A stretch of 64,000 bases of DNA, taken from Bacteroidaceae bacterium (GTDB lineage Bacteria > Bacteroidota > Bacteroidia > Bacteroidales > Bacteroidaceae). A program made the translations under genes and the position numbers. Location of the stretch: NCBI GenBank assembly GCA_017551925.1, contig JAFZKA010000073.1:1-64000 (forward strand). The letters run 5' to 3'. Positions 9,789-18,611 of this stretch are shown piece after piece (position 1 is the stretch's first letter; each line of letters starts with the position of its first letter). Below the pieces are notes generated by a model. It ran no database searches and was not told the origin of the DNA. It saw only the letters and a program-made list of their open reading frames with translations.

Positions 9789-11033
9789 ATGGAGAATGAC
9801 GTAAAACATATCAGGATTAGCGAGTTCAACTATCCGTTGCCCGATGAGCGGATTGCCAAGTTTCCGCTGGCGGAGAGAGACAGTTCCAAGTTGTTGCTGT
9901 ATAGGCATGGAGAGGTTTCTTATGACGTGTTCCGCAATTTGCCTGAGTATCTGCCCAAGGGGGCACTGATGATATTCAACAACACCAAGGTGATTCAGGC
10001 GCGTCTTCATTTCCGCAAGGAGGCTACGGGTGGGCCTAAATCAACGGGGGCTCTCATTGAGATATTCCTTCTGGAGCCGGCAGAGCCCAGTGACTATCAG
10101 GTTATGTTTACCCAGACGGAGTGCTGCAGTTGGTATTGCCTGGTGGGCAACCTTAAAAGATGGAAGGATGATACTCCGGTACTGCGCCAAACAGTTCTGA
10201 TAGGAGATAAAACCATTACGCTTGAAGCCAGACGCGGCCCATTGCATGGAACGAGTCATAGGATAGACTTCAGTTGGGACGGTGGCATCAGCTGGGCAGA
10301 ACTGCTTGAGGCTGTGGGCGAGATTCCAATTCCGCCATACTTGAACCGCGCATCACAGGAGAGTGACAAGACTACATATCAGACCGTCTATTCCAAGATA
10401 AAGGGTAGCGTGGCGGCTCCTACAGCAGGATTGCATTTCACAGAGCGTGTGCTCAAGGATTTGGATGCTCACGGAATAGACCGTGAGGAACTTACACTGC
10501 ATGTGGGCGCAGGCACATTCCGCCCCGTAAAATCCGAGGAAATCAGTGGGCATGAAATGCACACCGAATTCATTGCCGTAAAGCGTTCAACCATAGAGAA
10601 ACTGATTGCTCACGGCGGTGAGACTATTGCAGTTGGAACCACATCAGTCCGCACCATAGAGAGCCTCTACTACATAGGTGTCTATCTGAGCACCCATCCC
10701 GATGCCACTGAGGAGGATATGCACGTGAACCAGTGGACTCCGTATGAGACAACCCCCACAATGTCATCAGTAGAGTCCCTACAATATATACTGGATTACC
10801 TTGACCGCCATCATTTGGATGTGCTCAAAACCAGCACCCAAATCATCATTGCCCCCGGCTACCATTACCACATAGTCAAAATGATGGTAACCAACTTCCA
10901 CCAGCCTCAGAGCACCCTTCTGCTCCTGGTCTCCGCCTTTGTAAACGGCGACTGGAAAACCATCTACAATTACGCCCTGGAAAACGATTTCCGTTTCCTC
11001 AGTTACGGTGATTCCTCCCTGCTGATTCCCTAA
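9789..11033 (+). CDS. queA: S-adenosylmethionine:tRNA ribosyltransferase-isomerase QueA
   Basis: Makes epoxyqueuosine in tRNA wobble positions from preQ1-tRNA, using SAM as ribosyl donor. The 414-aa protein shows the N-terminal FNYPLPDERIAKFP, FNNTKVIQARL, the AAPTAGLHFT motif, LHVGAGTFRPV, GTTSVRTIES and NFHQPQSTLLLLVSAF, all hallmarks of QueA. The gene with its own promoter is the only thing between repeat copies A and B, which face each other as an inverted pair. Confidence 0.95.
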   Translation: MENDVKHIRISEFNYPLPDERIAKFPLAERDSSKLLLYRHGEVSYDVFRNLPEYLPKGALMIFNNTKVIQARLHFRKEATGGPKSTGALIEIFLLEPAEPSDYQVMFTQTECCSWYCLVGNLKRWKDDTPVLRQTVLIGDKTITLEARRGPLHGTSHRIDFSWDGGISWAELLEAVGEIPIPPYLNRASQESDKTTYQTVYSKIKGSVAAPTAGLHFTERVLKDLDAHGIDREELTLHVGAGTFRPVKSEEISGHEMHTEFIAVKRSTIEKLIAHGGETIAVGTTSVRTIESLYYIGVYLSTHPDATEEDMHVNQWTPYETTPTMSSVESLQYILDYLDRHHLDVLKTSTQIIIAPGYHYHIVKMMVTNFHQPQSTLLLLVSAFVNGDWKTIYNYALENDFRFLSYGDSSLLIP

Positions 11034-11074
11034 AGAAAAGTCCAATTTTTAGAAAAAGCATCCCTTTGCAGGAG

Positions 11075-11264
11075 CCGAACCAATAGGTTTTGGGACCATT
11101 AGCGGAGGGCGTTAAGCGGAGAACCCTGGAGATGCCGGATAAGACATCACTTGTTTGACGACCGTTAAGCCCCGTAGGGGATTAAGAGGGAGGAGTTTGA
11201 TGTTCAGGCATCGTAGGGGTTCGGAGTAGCCCGGAGGTGCTGGTCCCAAAACCTATTGGTTTGG
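11075..11264 (+). repeat. structured palindromic element, copy B
   Basis: A 190-nt element. P1 pairs 11075-11098 with 11241-11264 (24 bp, one G-U). Inside are GGGC/GCCC (11107/11229), GAACCC/GGGTTC (11121/11217), GATGCC/GGCATC (11131/11207), ACATCA/TGATGT (11144/11198) and a terminal hairpin TTAA-g-CCCC-GTA-GGGG-a-TTAA (11165-11185). Preceded by TTTGCAGGAG. It is the inverted partner of copy A across queA, and shares its architecture but not its stem sequences with copies C and D. Confidence 0.85.
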
Positions 11265-11322
11265 CGGAGGTTACACAAAATGGGAAATACTGTGCAATTG
11301 CCCCCTTTTTGCTTGAGTGCGA

Positions 11323-11355
11323 TTTGAGCAGAGGAGCGCTAAAGAACTATCTTTG
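11323..11355 (+). promoter_or_regulatory. promoter of HAD-etfBA-acyl-CoA dehydrogenase operon
   Basis: -33 element TTTG (11323-11326) and -7 element TATCTTTG (11348-11355) are separated by 21 bases, a good Bacteroidetes housekeeping promoter. The first start codon is ATG 11377. Confidence 0.7.
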
Positions 11356-11376
11356 CAGTCCTTAAAGTAGTTTTAT

Positions 11377-12234
11377 ATGGAGAGACCTACAGTTGCACTG
11401 ATGTATGATTTTGACGGTACGCTTTCACCGTCATACATGCAGGAGTACGATTTTATGGACGCCATAGGACTCACAGACAAGGAGTCTTTCTGGAAGGCGT
11501 CACATGGTCTTGCTGAGAAACAGCAGTCCAGCACCATACTGGCCTACATGAAACTGATGGTTGATAAAGCCAAGGAGAACGGACTTCCAATCCGCCGCCA
11601 GCAGTTCGTGGAATTCGGCCGCGGAATAGGTTTCTTTCCCGGGGTAGAGCAGTGGTTTGAACTGATAAACCGCAAGGGAGCCGAGATGGGGGTAAACGTG
11701 GAGCACTACATAATCTCATCGGGCCTTAAGGAACTCATTGAGGGTACATCAATAGCAAAATACTTTAAGCAGATATACGCCTGCTCATTCATGTATGAGA
11801 ATGATGCAGCGGTTTGGCCGGCAGTTGCGGTTGATTTCACATCAAAGACCCAGTTCATCTTTATGATAAACAAGGGCATACATGAAATCTGGAACAATGC
11901 CCAGATAAATGACTCCATGCCCGATGAGGGTCGTCCTGTACCTTTCCAGAACATGATATATCTGGGTGACGGAGAGACCGATATACCCAGCATGCGCATA
12001 GTTAAGACTGAGGGCGGTCATTCGATAGCCATTTACAAGCCGGGCAGTGAGTCCAGCCGTGCTCAGGCACGCAATCTGGTGCACAGAGGCCGCGTGAATT
12101 TTGCCTGCCCGGGAAATTATACTGAAGGCGGTGAACTGTACAATGCGGTGATAGCCACAATAGCAAAAGTCAAGACAGACTCTGAGTTCCATTCCCTGGA
12201 ACGTAAAAATCAGAAATCCATGCTTGCGGAATAA
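11377..12234 (+). CDS. HAD-superfamily phosphatase
   Basis: Cytoplasmic haloacid-dehalogenase hydrolase. Motif I YDFDGTLS (nucleophile Asp11, acid Asp13), motif II within YIISSGLKE, and motif IV YLGDGETDIPSM are visible, resembling phosphoserine-phosphatase-like members. It is 285 aa with a helical cap between motifs I and II. It is the first gene of an operon with etfB, etfA and an acyl-CoA dehydrogenase, 9 bases before etfB. The substrate is unknown; linkage suggests a role in the same redox or acyl pathway but does not prove it. Confidence 0.8.
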   Translation: MERPTVALMYDFDGTLSPSYMQEYDFMDAIGLTDKESFWKASHGLAEKQQSSTILAYMKLMVDKAKENGLPIRRQQFVEFGRGIGFFPGVEQWFELINRKGAEMGVNVEHYIISSGLKELIEGTSIAKYFKQIYACSFMYENDAAVWPAVAVDFTSKTQFIFMINKGIHEIWNNAQINDSMPDEGRPVPFQNMIYLGDGETDIPSMRIVKTEGGHSIAIYKPGSESSRAQARNLVHRGRVNFACPGNYTEGGELYNAVIATIAKVKTDSEFHSLERKNQKSMLAE

Positions 12235-12243
12235 TTAAGACCT

Positions 12244-13050
12244 ATGGATAAATTCAATATAATAGTTTTGGCAAAGCAGGTGCCCGATACCCGTCAGGTG
12301 GGTAAGGACGCCATGAATGCCGACGGCACCATAAACCGTGCCGCACTTCCGGCAGTGTTCAACCCGGAGGATCTAAACGCCCTGGAGCAGGCCCTTGCCA
12401 TCAAGGACCGTTTTCCCGGCAGCATAGTGACAATGCTCACAATGGGTCCTGAGAGAGCAAAAGAGATAGTGATGGAGGGTGTATATCGCGGAGCCGACGG
12501 CGGTTCTCTGCTTACAGACCGCCTGTTTGCCGGAGCCGATACACTGGCAACATCATACGCCCTGTCAACCGCAATCCGTAAGATCGGTAAGTACGATATT
12601 ATAATAGGTGGCCGCCAGGCTATTGACGGTGATACAGCCCAGGTAGGCCCGCAGGTAGCTGAGAAACTGGGCCTGAACCAGATAACCTACGTTGAGGAGG
12701 TGCTGGATATGGACAGCAAGAGCGTAACAGTGAAGCGCGTCATAACCGGAGGTGTGGAGACCGTGAAGGCCCCGCTGCCCTGTGTGCTGACCGTGAACGG
12801 AAGCGCCGCCCCCTGCCGCCCCCGCAACGCCAAGCTGCTGATGGGCCGCAAGAACTATGAGGTGCCCGCATGGACCGTAGCCGATGTCAATGCCGATCCC
12901 GCCAAGTGCGGACTCTCAGGTTCGCCTACCAAGGTAAAGAAGATAGAGAACATAGTATTCCAGGCCAAGGAGAGCAAGCGTTACGGTGACAGTGACGCTG
13001 ATATTGCAGCTCTGGTAGATGAACTGGCCGTTAACCATATAATAGGATAA
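12244..13050 (+). CDS. etfB: electron transfer flavoprotein beta subunit
   Basis: ETF beta (268 aa) binds AMP or FAD and passes electrons between acyl-CoA dehydrogenase and the membrane or a bifurcating partner. It shows NIIVLAKQVPDT at the start, NPEDLNALEQAL, and the family segment IIIGGRQAIDGDTAQVGPQVAEKLG. Followed 3 bases later by etfA. Without structural modelling it cannot be said whether this is a bifurcating ETF. Confidence 0.93.
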   Translation: MDKFNIIVLAKQVPDTRQVGKDAMNADGTINRAALPAVFNPEDLNALEQALAIKDRFPGSIVTMLTMGPERAKEIVMEGVYRGADGGSLLTDRLFAGADTLATSYALSTAIRKIGKYDIIIGGRQAIDGDTAQVGPQVAEKLGLNQITYVEEVLDMDSKSVTVKRVITGGVETVKAPLPCVLTVNGSAAPCRPRNAKLLMGRKNYEVPAWTVADVNADPAKCGLSGSPTKVKKIENIVFQAKESKRYGDSDADIAALVDELAVNHIIG

Positions 13051-13053
13051 GCC

Positions 13054-14070
13054 ATGAACAGCGTATTTGTATATTGTGAACTGGAAGGGGCACAGGTGGC
13101 TCCGGTCAGTCAGGAACTGCTTACAAAGGGCCGTTCATTAGCTAACCAGCTGGGTGTACAGCTTGAGGCAATAGCCGCAGGCAGTAACCTTAAGGGGATA
13201 GAGAACCAGATACTCCAGTACGGAGTTGATGTATTGCACGTATTTGATGACAAGTGCCTGGCACCCTATACTACAGCGCCTCATTCAGCAATTCTGGTAA
13301 AGCTGTTCCAGGAGGAGCAGCCGCAGATAGCACTCATGGGTGCAACCGTGATAGGCCGTGACCTGGGCCCAAGAGTTTCATCGGCACTGGGTAGCGGACT
13401 TACAGCAGATTGCACCAACCTGGAGATAGGTGAGTATGAGGACAAGAAGACCGGTAAGGTTTATGAGAACCTGCTTTATCAGATACGTCCCGCTTTTGGA
13501 GGCAACATCATTGCAACAATCGTAAACCCCGATCATCGTCCCCAGATGGCAACCGTGCGTCAGGGCGTGATGAAGAATGAGCCAGCCGGAAAGGGCAAGG
13601 GTGAGATAAAGAACCACAAGGTAAGCGATTACGTAAGTGCAGCCGATATGGCCGTAAGCGTGATTGACCGCCACATGCAGAAACCGTCACACCATCTGGA
13701 TACCGCCAGCATCGTGGTTGCCGGAGGTTACGGAATGGGTAGCCGTGAGGGCTTTGAGATGCTGTACAAGCTGGCCGATGCCCTGCATGCTGAGGTTGGC
13801 GCAAGCCGTGCTGCAGTGGATGCCGGTTTTGTGGATCATGACCGCCAGATAGGCCAGACAGGTATAACCGTAAGGCCCAAGCTTTACATTGCCTGCGGTA
13901 TATCGGGCCAGATCCAGCATATAGCAGGTATGCGTGAGAGCAGCCTTATTATGTCAATCAACCAGGATCCCGATGCCCCCATCAACGCCATCGCCGATTA
14001 TGTAATTACAGGCCGCGTTGAGGATGTGATTCCCAAACTGATCCGTCACTACAAAGAGATTTCAAAATGA
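13054..14070 (+). CDS. etfA: electron transfer flavoprotein alpha subunit
   Basis: ETF alpha (338 aa), with the C-terminal FAD-binding domain: VVAGGYGMGSREGFEML, GASRAAVDAGF, GQTGITVRPKLYIACGISGQIQH and INQDPDAPI. It partners the etfB gene 3 bases upstream. The stop overlaps the acyl-CoA dehydrogenase start by 4 bases (ATGA). Confidence 0.95.
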   Translation: MNSVFVYCELEGAQVAPVSQELLTKGRSLANQLGVQLEAIAAGSNLKGIENQILQYGVDVLHVFDDKCLAPYTTAPHSAILVKLFQEEQPQIALMGATVIGRDLGPRVSSALGSGLTADCTNLEIGEYEDKKTGKVYENLLYQIRPAFGGNIIATIVNPDHRPQMATVRQGVMKNEPAGKGKGEIKNHKVSDYVSAADMAVSVIDRHMQKPSHHLDTASIVVAGGYGMGSREGFEMLYKLADALHAEVGASRAAVDAGFVDHDRQIGQTGITVRPKLYIACGISGQIQHIAGMRESSLIMSINQDPDAPINAIADYVITGRVEDVIPKLIRHYKEISK

Positions 14071-15758
14071 ACAGATATAAAGATACCCCTGAACTTGAAG
14101 CCCGCATGCACTCTCCGCTTATGGAGCGCATTGTGGAGCTTAAGGAGAACTTCTATGCTGAGTCTGGCAAATATGACTACGCACCGGCCGATTTTGCTGA
14201 TGCCATGGACAACTTTGACCGTGTACTGGAACTGACCGGCAGCGTATGCGATGAGGTTATTGCACCCAATGCAGAGAGTGTTGACCGCGAAGGCTCACAC
14301 TGCAGCGGCGGCCGCGTTCAGTATTCAGCCGGAACTGCACAGAACCTGAAGGTTATGCATCAGGCCGGTATGTCCGGATTCGGACTGCCCCGTCAGTATG
14401 GCGGACTCAATATGCCTGTAACGGTATTCAGTGCAGTAGGTGAGATGATTTCCCGTGCCGATGCATCATTCCAGAACGTATGGGGCCTGCAGTCTTGTGC
14501 AGATACAATCAATGAATTTGGAAGCCCTGAGCAGAAAGAGAAATATCTTAAGATGGCCAGTGAGGGTGCAACCATGTCAATGGACCTTACCGAGCCCGAT
14601 GCCGGAAGTGACCTGCAGAGCGTTATGCTTAAGGCAACAGAGGATCCGGAGAACGGCTGCTGGCGTCTGAACGGTGTTAAGCGTTTCATCACCAATGGTG
14701 ACAGCGATATTCATCTGGTACTTGCCCGCAGTGAGGAGGGTACCACCGATGGCCGCGGCCTTTCACTCTTTATCTATGACAAGCGTAACGGCGGCGTGAA
14801 TGTTCGCCGCATTGAGGATAAGATGGGTATTCACGGATCACCCACCTGTGAACTGGTGTTCAACAACGCCAAGGCAGAACTTTGCGGTGACCGCCGTCTG
14901 GGCCTTATCAAGTATGTGATGTCACTTATGAACGGTGCACGTCTGGGTATAGCCACACAGAGCGTGGGCATTCAGGATGCCGCCTGGCGTGAGGCTACGG
15001 CATATGCTGCAGAACGCCGTCAGTTTGGCCGTGCTATTGACACATTCCCCGCAGTTTATCAGATGCTGGCAGTGATGAAGGCCAGGATTGAGGCTTCACG
15101 TTCACTCATGTATGAGACCTCACGTTACGTAGATATCTACAAGTCACTTGACCAGATTGCCAAGACCCGCACCCTGACCCCCGAGGAGCGTCAGGAGAGC
15201 AAGCGTTACAGCCGTCTGGCCGATGCCCTGACACCTATCACAAAGGGTATGACAAGTGAGTTTGCCAACCAGAACGCATATGACAGCATACAGATTCACG
15301 GAGGTTCAGGCTTTATGCGTGACTATACCTGCGAGCGTCTGTACCGCGATGCACGTATCACCTCTATCTATGAGGGCACAACCCAGTTGCAGGTAGTTGC
15401 TGCTCTGCGTTACGTAACCAGCGGTGTATATTCACAGTACGTGAAGGATATGCTTGCCACACTGCCTGAGTCCGAGAGTAAGGCTGCAATCAATGATATG
15501 GTAGCCAAACTGGATGCCATGACAGCCCATGTGATGGATCTCAAGGAGACCGAGCTGATTGATTTCTGCGGCCGTCGTCTGATGGAGAGCGCCGCCTACA
15601 GCGTAATGAGCACCCTGTTGCTACGTGATTCAATCCAGACTCCTGAACTCTTTGACAAACCGCTCCGCGTCTTCATTGACCTGGCCAAATCCCAAGTTGA
15701 AGGACATGTTGCAGTTGTAATGGGTTGGACTCCGGAAAGCACCGAATATTATAAATAA
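14067..15758 (+). CDS. acyl-CoA dehydrogenase family protein (long form)
   Basis: FAD enzyme that introduces a double bond into acyl-CoA and hands electrons to ETF. The core has the DLTEPDAGSD flavin/substrate motif, MGIHGSPTCEL, YAAERRQFGR, QIHGGSGFMRDY and IYEGTTQLQ with the likely catalytic Glu436. At 563 aa it is about 180 residues longer than classical enzymes, with an extra C-terminal helical region, as in other Bacteroidetes ETF-linked homologs. Start overlaps etfA by 4 bases. The acyl substrate is not deducible. Confidence 0.9.
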   Translation: MNRYKDTPELEARMHSPLMERIVELKENFYAESGKYDYAPADFADAMDNFDRVLELTGSVCDEVIAPNAESVDREGSHCSGGRVQYSAGTAQNLKVMHQAGMSGFGLPRQYGGLNMPVTVFSAVGEMISRADASFQNVWGLQSCADTINEFGSPEQKEKYLKMASEGATMSMDLTEPDAGSDLQSVMLKATEDPENGCWRLNGVKRFITNGDSDIHLVLARSEEGTTDGRGLSLFIYDKRNGGVNVRRIEDKMGIHGSPTCELVFNNAKAELCGDRRLGLIKYVMSLMNGARLGIATQSVGIQDAAWREATAYAAERRQFGRAIDTFPAVYQMLAVMKARIEASRSLMYETSRYVDIYKSLDQIAKTRTLTPEERQESKRYSRLADALTPITKGMTSEFANQNAYDSIQIHGGSGFMRDYTCERLYRDARITSIYEGTTQLQVVAALRYVTSGVYSQYVKDMLATLPESESKAAINDMVAKLDAMTAHVMDLKETELIDFCGRRLMESAAYSVMSTLLLRDSIQTPELFDKPLRVFIDLAKSQVEGHVAVVMGWTPESTEYYK

Positions 15759-15762
15759 TGAG

Positions 15763-15770
15763 TACTTTTG
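15763..15770 (+). promoter_or_regulatory. -7 box for the MATE transporter
   Basis: TACTTTTG (TAnnTTTG) lies just after the acyl-CoA dehydrogenase stop and 25 bases before the GTG start at 15795, so the transporter is likely transcribed separately. Confidence 0.55.
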
Positions 15771-15794
15771 TGCCAGGTTTTTGAATAGACTCTG

Positions 15795-17192
15795 GTGCAC
15801 AACGATAAAAGTGACATACTGAAGAGTGAGGCCCGCTACCGCAGGCTCACGGAGACACCGGTGCCAAGACTGGTAATGAGTCTTGCGGTGCCCACCATAA
15901 TAAGTATGTCAATATCGGCCATCTACAACATTGTAGATTCATGGTTTGTAGGCCACATCAGCACTGTCGCCACGGCGGGTGTAGGTGTGGCTTTCTCATA
16001 CCAGTCTATTATCCAGGCGGTAGGTTTCTTTTTCGGGCACGGATCAGGAAACTATATGTCACGCGCACTGGGTGCACGTGATGCTGAGGGTGCCGGCAAG
16101 ATGGCTGCCACGGGATTCCTGTCATCATTCCTGGTGGGTCTGATATTCATGATTGCGGGTATGCTTTTCATGACCCCGCTGTCGCGCCTGCTGGGTGCTA
16201 CACCCGATGTGGTTCCGTACTCAAACGCTTACCTTAAGTGGATACTGATGGCTACACCGTTCCTGGTATCGCAGATGACGCTTAACAACCAGTTGCGCCT
16301 GCAGGGCAATGCCATGCTGGCCATGATTGGAATTGCTGCCGGTGCCGTGCTGAACATATTCTTTGACTGGCTGCTCATAAACCGTTTGGAGATGGGGGTT
16401 ACAGGTGCAGCCATGGCAACTCTTATAAGCCAGTTCATATCATGGAGTCTGCTGTTATGGGCCAGTACTTTTGACGGCAACGTGCATATCAAAATGCGCA
16501 ACTTTGCTCCGTCACTGGAGCGTTACCGTGAGATAGGAGCGGGCGGACTGCCTTCACTCATGCGTCAGTCACTCTCCAGCATATCGGCCATCTGCATGAA
16601 CTGGGCGGCAGCAAGTTATGCGCTGCAGGGTCAGGAGGCATCGACCATTGCTGCCTTTACCGTGGTAGCCAGGGTGATGCAGTGCTCAATGGCGGTGATA
16701 TTGGGCGTGGGGCAGGGGTTCCAGCCGGTGTGCGGATTCAACTGGGGCGCAAAACTCTACAACAGGGTACGGGAGTCATATATGTTCACCATAAGCATGT
16801 GCGTGATTATTCTGCTTGTAATGTCATCACTGGGATGGATTTATGCGCCCGAGATAATATCGTTTTTCCGTGATGAGGATCCTGAACTGATACGCATAGG
16901 TGCACGTGTGCTGCGCTGGCAGTGCGTGGCATTCCCGCTGGTGGGCCTGACCACTCCTACCAATATGCTGTTGCAGAACATACGCCGTACGGGGCGCGCC
17001 ACAATCCTGGCCATGAGCCGTCACGGATTTGCATTCTATCCCATATTCTTCATAATGCCTGCAATATGGGGTCTGGAAGGCCTTGAGACCACAATGGCTA
17101 CTGCCGATGTGATAACATTCTCTATAGCCTTGCCCTTTGCAATCAGCATAATAAGGGAACTTTCGGCCCGTGAAAGGGGTGAAATCTCATAA
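15795..17192 (+). CDS. MATE family multidrug/cation antiporter
   Basis: Inner-membrane exporter with about 12 transmembrane helices in 465 aa. It shows the MATE signature region PVPRLVMSLAVPTIISMSIS, then IYNIVDSWFVGHI in helix 1-2, and the corresponding second-half segment VILGVGQGFQPVCGFNWGA. GTG 15795 is taken as start because no ATG precedes the first conserved region. Substrates are unknown; homologs expel drugs or metabolites using Na+ or H+. Confidence 0.88.
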   Translation: MHNDKSDILKSEARYRRLTETPVPRLVMSLAVPTIISMSISAIYNIVDSWFVGHISTVATAGVGVAFSYQSIIQAVGFFFGHGSGNYMSRALGARDAEGAGKMAATGFLSSFLVGLIFMIAGMLFMTPLSRLLGATPDVVPYSNAYLKWILMATPFLVSQMTLNNQLRLQGNAMLAMIGIAAGAVLNIFFDWLLINRLEMGVTGAAMATLISQFISWSLLLWASTFDGNVHIKMRNFAPSLERYREIGAGGLPSLMRQSLSSISAICMNWAAASYALQGQEASTIAAFTVVARVMQCSMAVILGVGQGFQPVCGFNWGAKLYNRVRESYMFTISMCVIILLVMSSLGWIYAPEIISFFRDEDPELIRIGARVLRWQCVAFPLVGLTTPTNMLLQNIRRTGRATILAMSRHGFAFYPIFFIMPAIWGLEGLETTMATADVITFSIALPFAISIIRELSARERGEIS

Positions 17193-17200
17193 AAACTCCA

Positions 17201-17208
17201 TACCTTTA
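17201..17208 (+). promoter_or_regulatory. -7-like box before the M20 deacylase
   Basis: TACCTTTA differs from TAnnTTTG only in the last base and lies 5 bases before the ATG at 17214, the same near-leaderless arrangement seen at purN and queA. Confidence 0.4.
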
Positions 17209-17213
17209 GCGGC

Positions 17214-18275
17214 ATGAAACAATCATTCAGCCAGCAACTGGAACTGCTTAAGAAACTAATTGCCACTCCGTCAGTAACACGGTCTGAGCAGGAGGCATCG
17301 GCCATAATCAAGGCTGATATGGAGAGTCACGGATATAAGCCTGAGTGCATAGGGCTCAACCTGCTCTGTTATTGCCGTTCTTATGACCGGACAAAGCCTA
17401 CCTTGCTCCTGAACAGCCATATTGACACGGTAAAACCGGTGTCAGGGTGGACTAAGGATCCGTTCACTCCGACTGAGGAGGACGGAAAACTGTACGGACT
17501 AGGAAGCAATGATGACGGTGCAGGGCTGGTGTCTCTGCTTTATACATTCTATGAACTTGACAGTAAGCCGCAGCCGTACAATGTGTTGTTCCTGGCCACT
17601 GTTGAGGAGGAGGTGAACGGTCAGGGCGGAATGAAACTTGCCGTGCAGAACCTGCCGCATATTGATGTGGCTCTGATTGGTGAGCCTACCGGAATGCAAC
17701 CGGCCATTGCTGAGAAGGGGCTTATGGTACTGGACTTTACGGTTCACGGAAAGGCCGGTCACGCTGCACGTAATGAGGGAATAAACGCTCTGTATCGTGC
17801 CACGGAACTGATAGAGAAACTCCGCACTTTCAAGTTTGACAAGGTTTCTGACCTGCTCGGCCCGGTAAAGTTTACCATAACAATGATAAATGCCGGCACA
17901 CAACACAATGTCATTCCTGATATCTGTACTTTCACTGCCGATGTGCGCACCAATGAACTATACTCAAACCATGAGGTGTTTGACATTATAAGCGGTATGA
18001 TGCCTGAGTGGTGTGAGGTCAAAGCCCGCTCATTCAATCTGAATTCATCAAGGATTGACGTGAACCATCCGTTAATACGCAAGTCCGTGAGCATGGGACT
18101 TGTGCCTTACGGTTCACCTACACTGTCAGATCAGGCTATACTTGATTGCCCCTCATTCAAGATGGGTCCGGGAGAGTCATGCCGTTCCCATACCGCCGAT
18201 GAGTTTATAATGCTTTCTGAACTTGAGGAGGCGTTGCCGTTGTATCTGAATCTGCTTGACGGGCAGGTAATCTGA
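17214..18275 (+). CDS. argE: M20 family deacylase, ArgE/DapE-like
   Basis: Di-zinc amidohydrolase that removes the acyl group from an amino acid such as acetyl- or succinylornithine. Metal ligands are seen as SHID (His69, Asp71), GSNDDGAG (bridging Asp near 100) and the EEE cluster with the catalytic Glu (131-133). Dimerisation-domain residues GKAGHAAR are present. Length is 353 aa. In Bacteroidetes this family often supplies the ornithine-deacylating step of arginine synthesis; no arg gene is nearby to confirm that, so the symbol is tentative. Confidence 0.72.
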   Translation: MKQSFSQQLELLKKLIATPSVTRSEQEASAIIKADMESHGYKPECIGLNLLCYCRSYDRTKPTLLLNSHIDTVKPVSGWTKDPFTPTEEDGKLYGLGSNDDGAGLVSLLYTFYELDSKPQPYNVLFLATVEEEVNGQGGMKLAVQNLPHIDVALIGEPTGMQPAIAEKGLMVLDFTVHGKAGHAARNEGINALYRATELIEKLRTFKFDKVSDLLGPVKFTITMINAGTQHNVIPDICTFTADVRTNELYSNHEVFDIISGMMPEWCEVKARSFNLNSSRIDVNHPLIRKSVSMGLVPYGSPTLSDQAILDCPSFKMGPGESCRSHTADEFIMLSELEEALPLYLNLLDGQVI

Positions 18276-18419
18276 CAGCCTTTAGGTTTTTTTTCGGCAA
18301 AGACGGCTATTTTGTGTATAATTATGCCATTATACCCAAAAATGGCCCTACAATGTGTTATAAACTGCAAATTTCATTTAAATACCCGCTCAAAAACATA
18401 CAAGATTAAAAATAAAGAA

Positions 18420-18427
18420 TATCTTTG
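18420..18427 (+). promoter_or_regulatory. -7 box before the AAA/DUF4435 leader
   Basis: TATCTTTG followed by CAG, the commonest form of the -7 element in this window. It lies 185 bases before the next long gene, so it would make either a small RNA or a long 5' leader. Confidence 0.6.
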
Positions 18428-18433
18428 CAGTGC

Positions 18434-18574
18434 AATTATGAAACAGGCATCTGTTTTGTGATTGCCACAAAGTGTGATAGTCCTTTTTATAAATATCATT
18501 GGGTTACGTTTGATGTGAATCACGCGCCACCAAAAAAAGAGAAGAGATACTTAATGTAACTCTTCTTTTTTTTT
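18434..18574 (+). ncRNA. candidate small RNA or attenuator leader
   Basis: Bounded by the TATCTTTG promoter and a terminator-like hairpin (GAAGAG at 18541-18546 paired with CTCTTC at 18560-18565, then A-tract with T-tract). An internal GGCA/TGCC hairpin and a seven-codon frame (MKQASVL) lie near the 5' end. It could be an independent RNA of about 140 nt, or a leader that stops transcription before the AAA ATPase gene. I do not recognise a known RNA family. Confidence 0.35.
18532..18574 (+). terminator. stem-loop with T-run upstream of the AAA gene
   Basis: An A-tract and GAAGAG pair with CTCTTC and a T-run of nine bases across a 13-base loop. The structure is a strong factor-independent terminator on the plus strand, placed in front of the AAA ATPase gene rather than behind one. 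Confidence 0.65.
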
Positions 18575-18611
18575 AATACTTTTATAGGCAGAACCCAAAT
18601 AACTGTTGTTT

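Larger units (their letters stand above)
11034..11376. other. intergenic region with repeat copy B and a promoter
   Basis: This 343-base gap holds structured element B (11075-11264) and, beyond it, the -33/-7 promoter of the HAD-etf operon (11323-11355). No further gene or tRNA is seen. Confidence 0.7.
18276..18605. other. 330-base gap with promoter, leader and hairpin
   Basis: It contains an AT-rich stretch, a -7 box (18420-18427), a seven-codon reading frame (ATG 18438 to TGA 18461) and a strong stem-loop with T-run (18532-18574). No larger coding region is visible. Confidence 0.6.

Noticed and set aside
9536..11264. Insertion sequence flanking queA
   Set aside because: No transposase is encoded and no clear target duplication is seen; the elements are better described as structured palindromic repeats.
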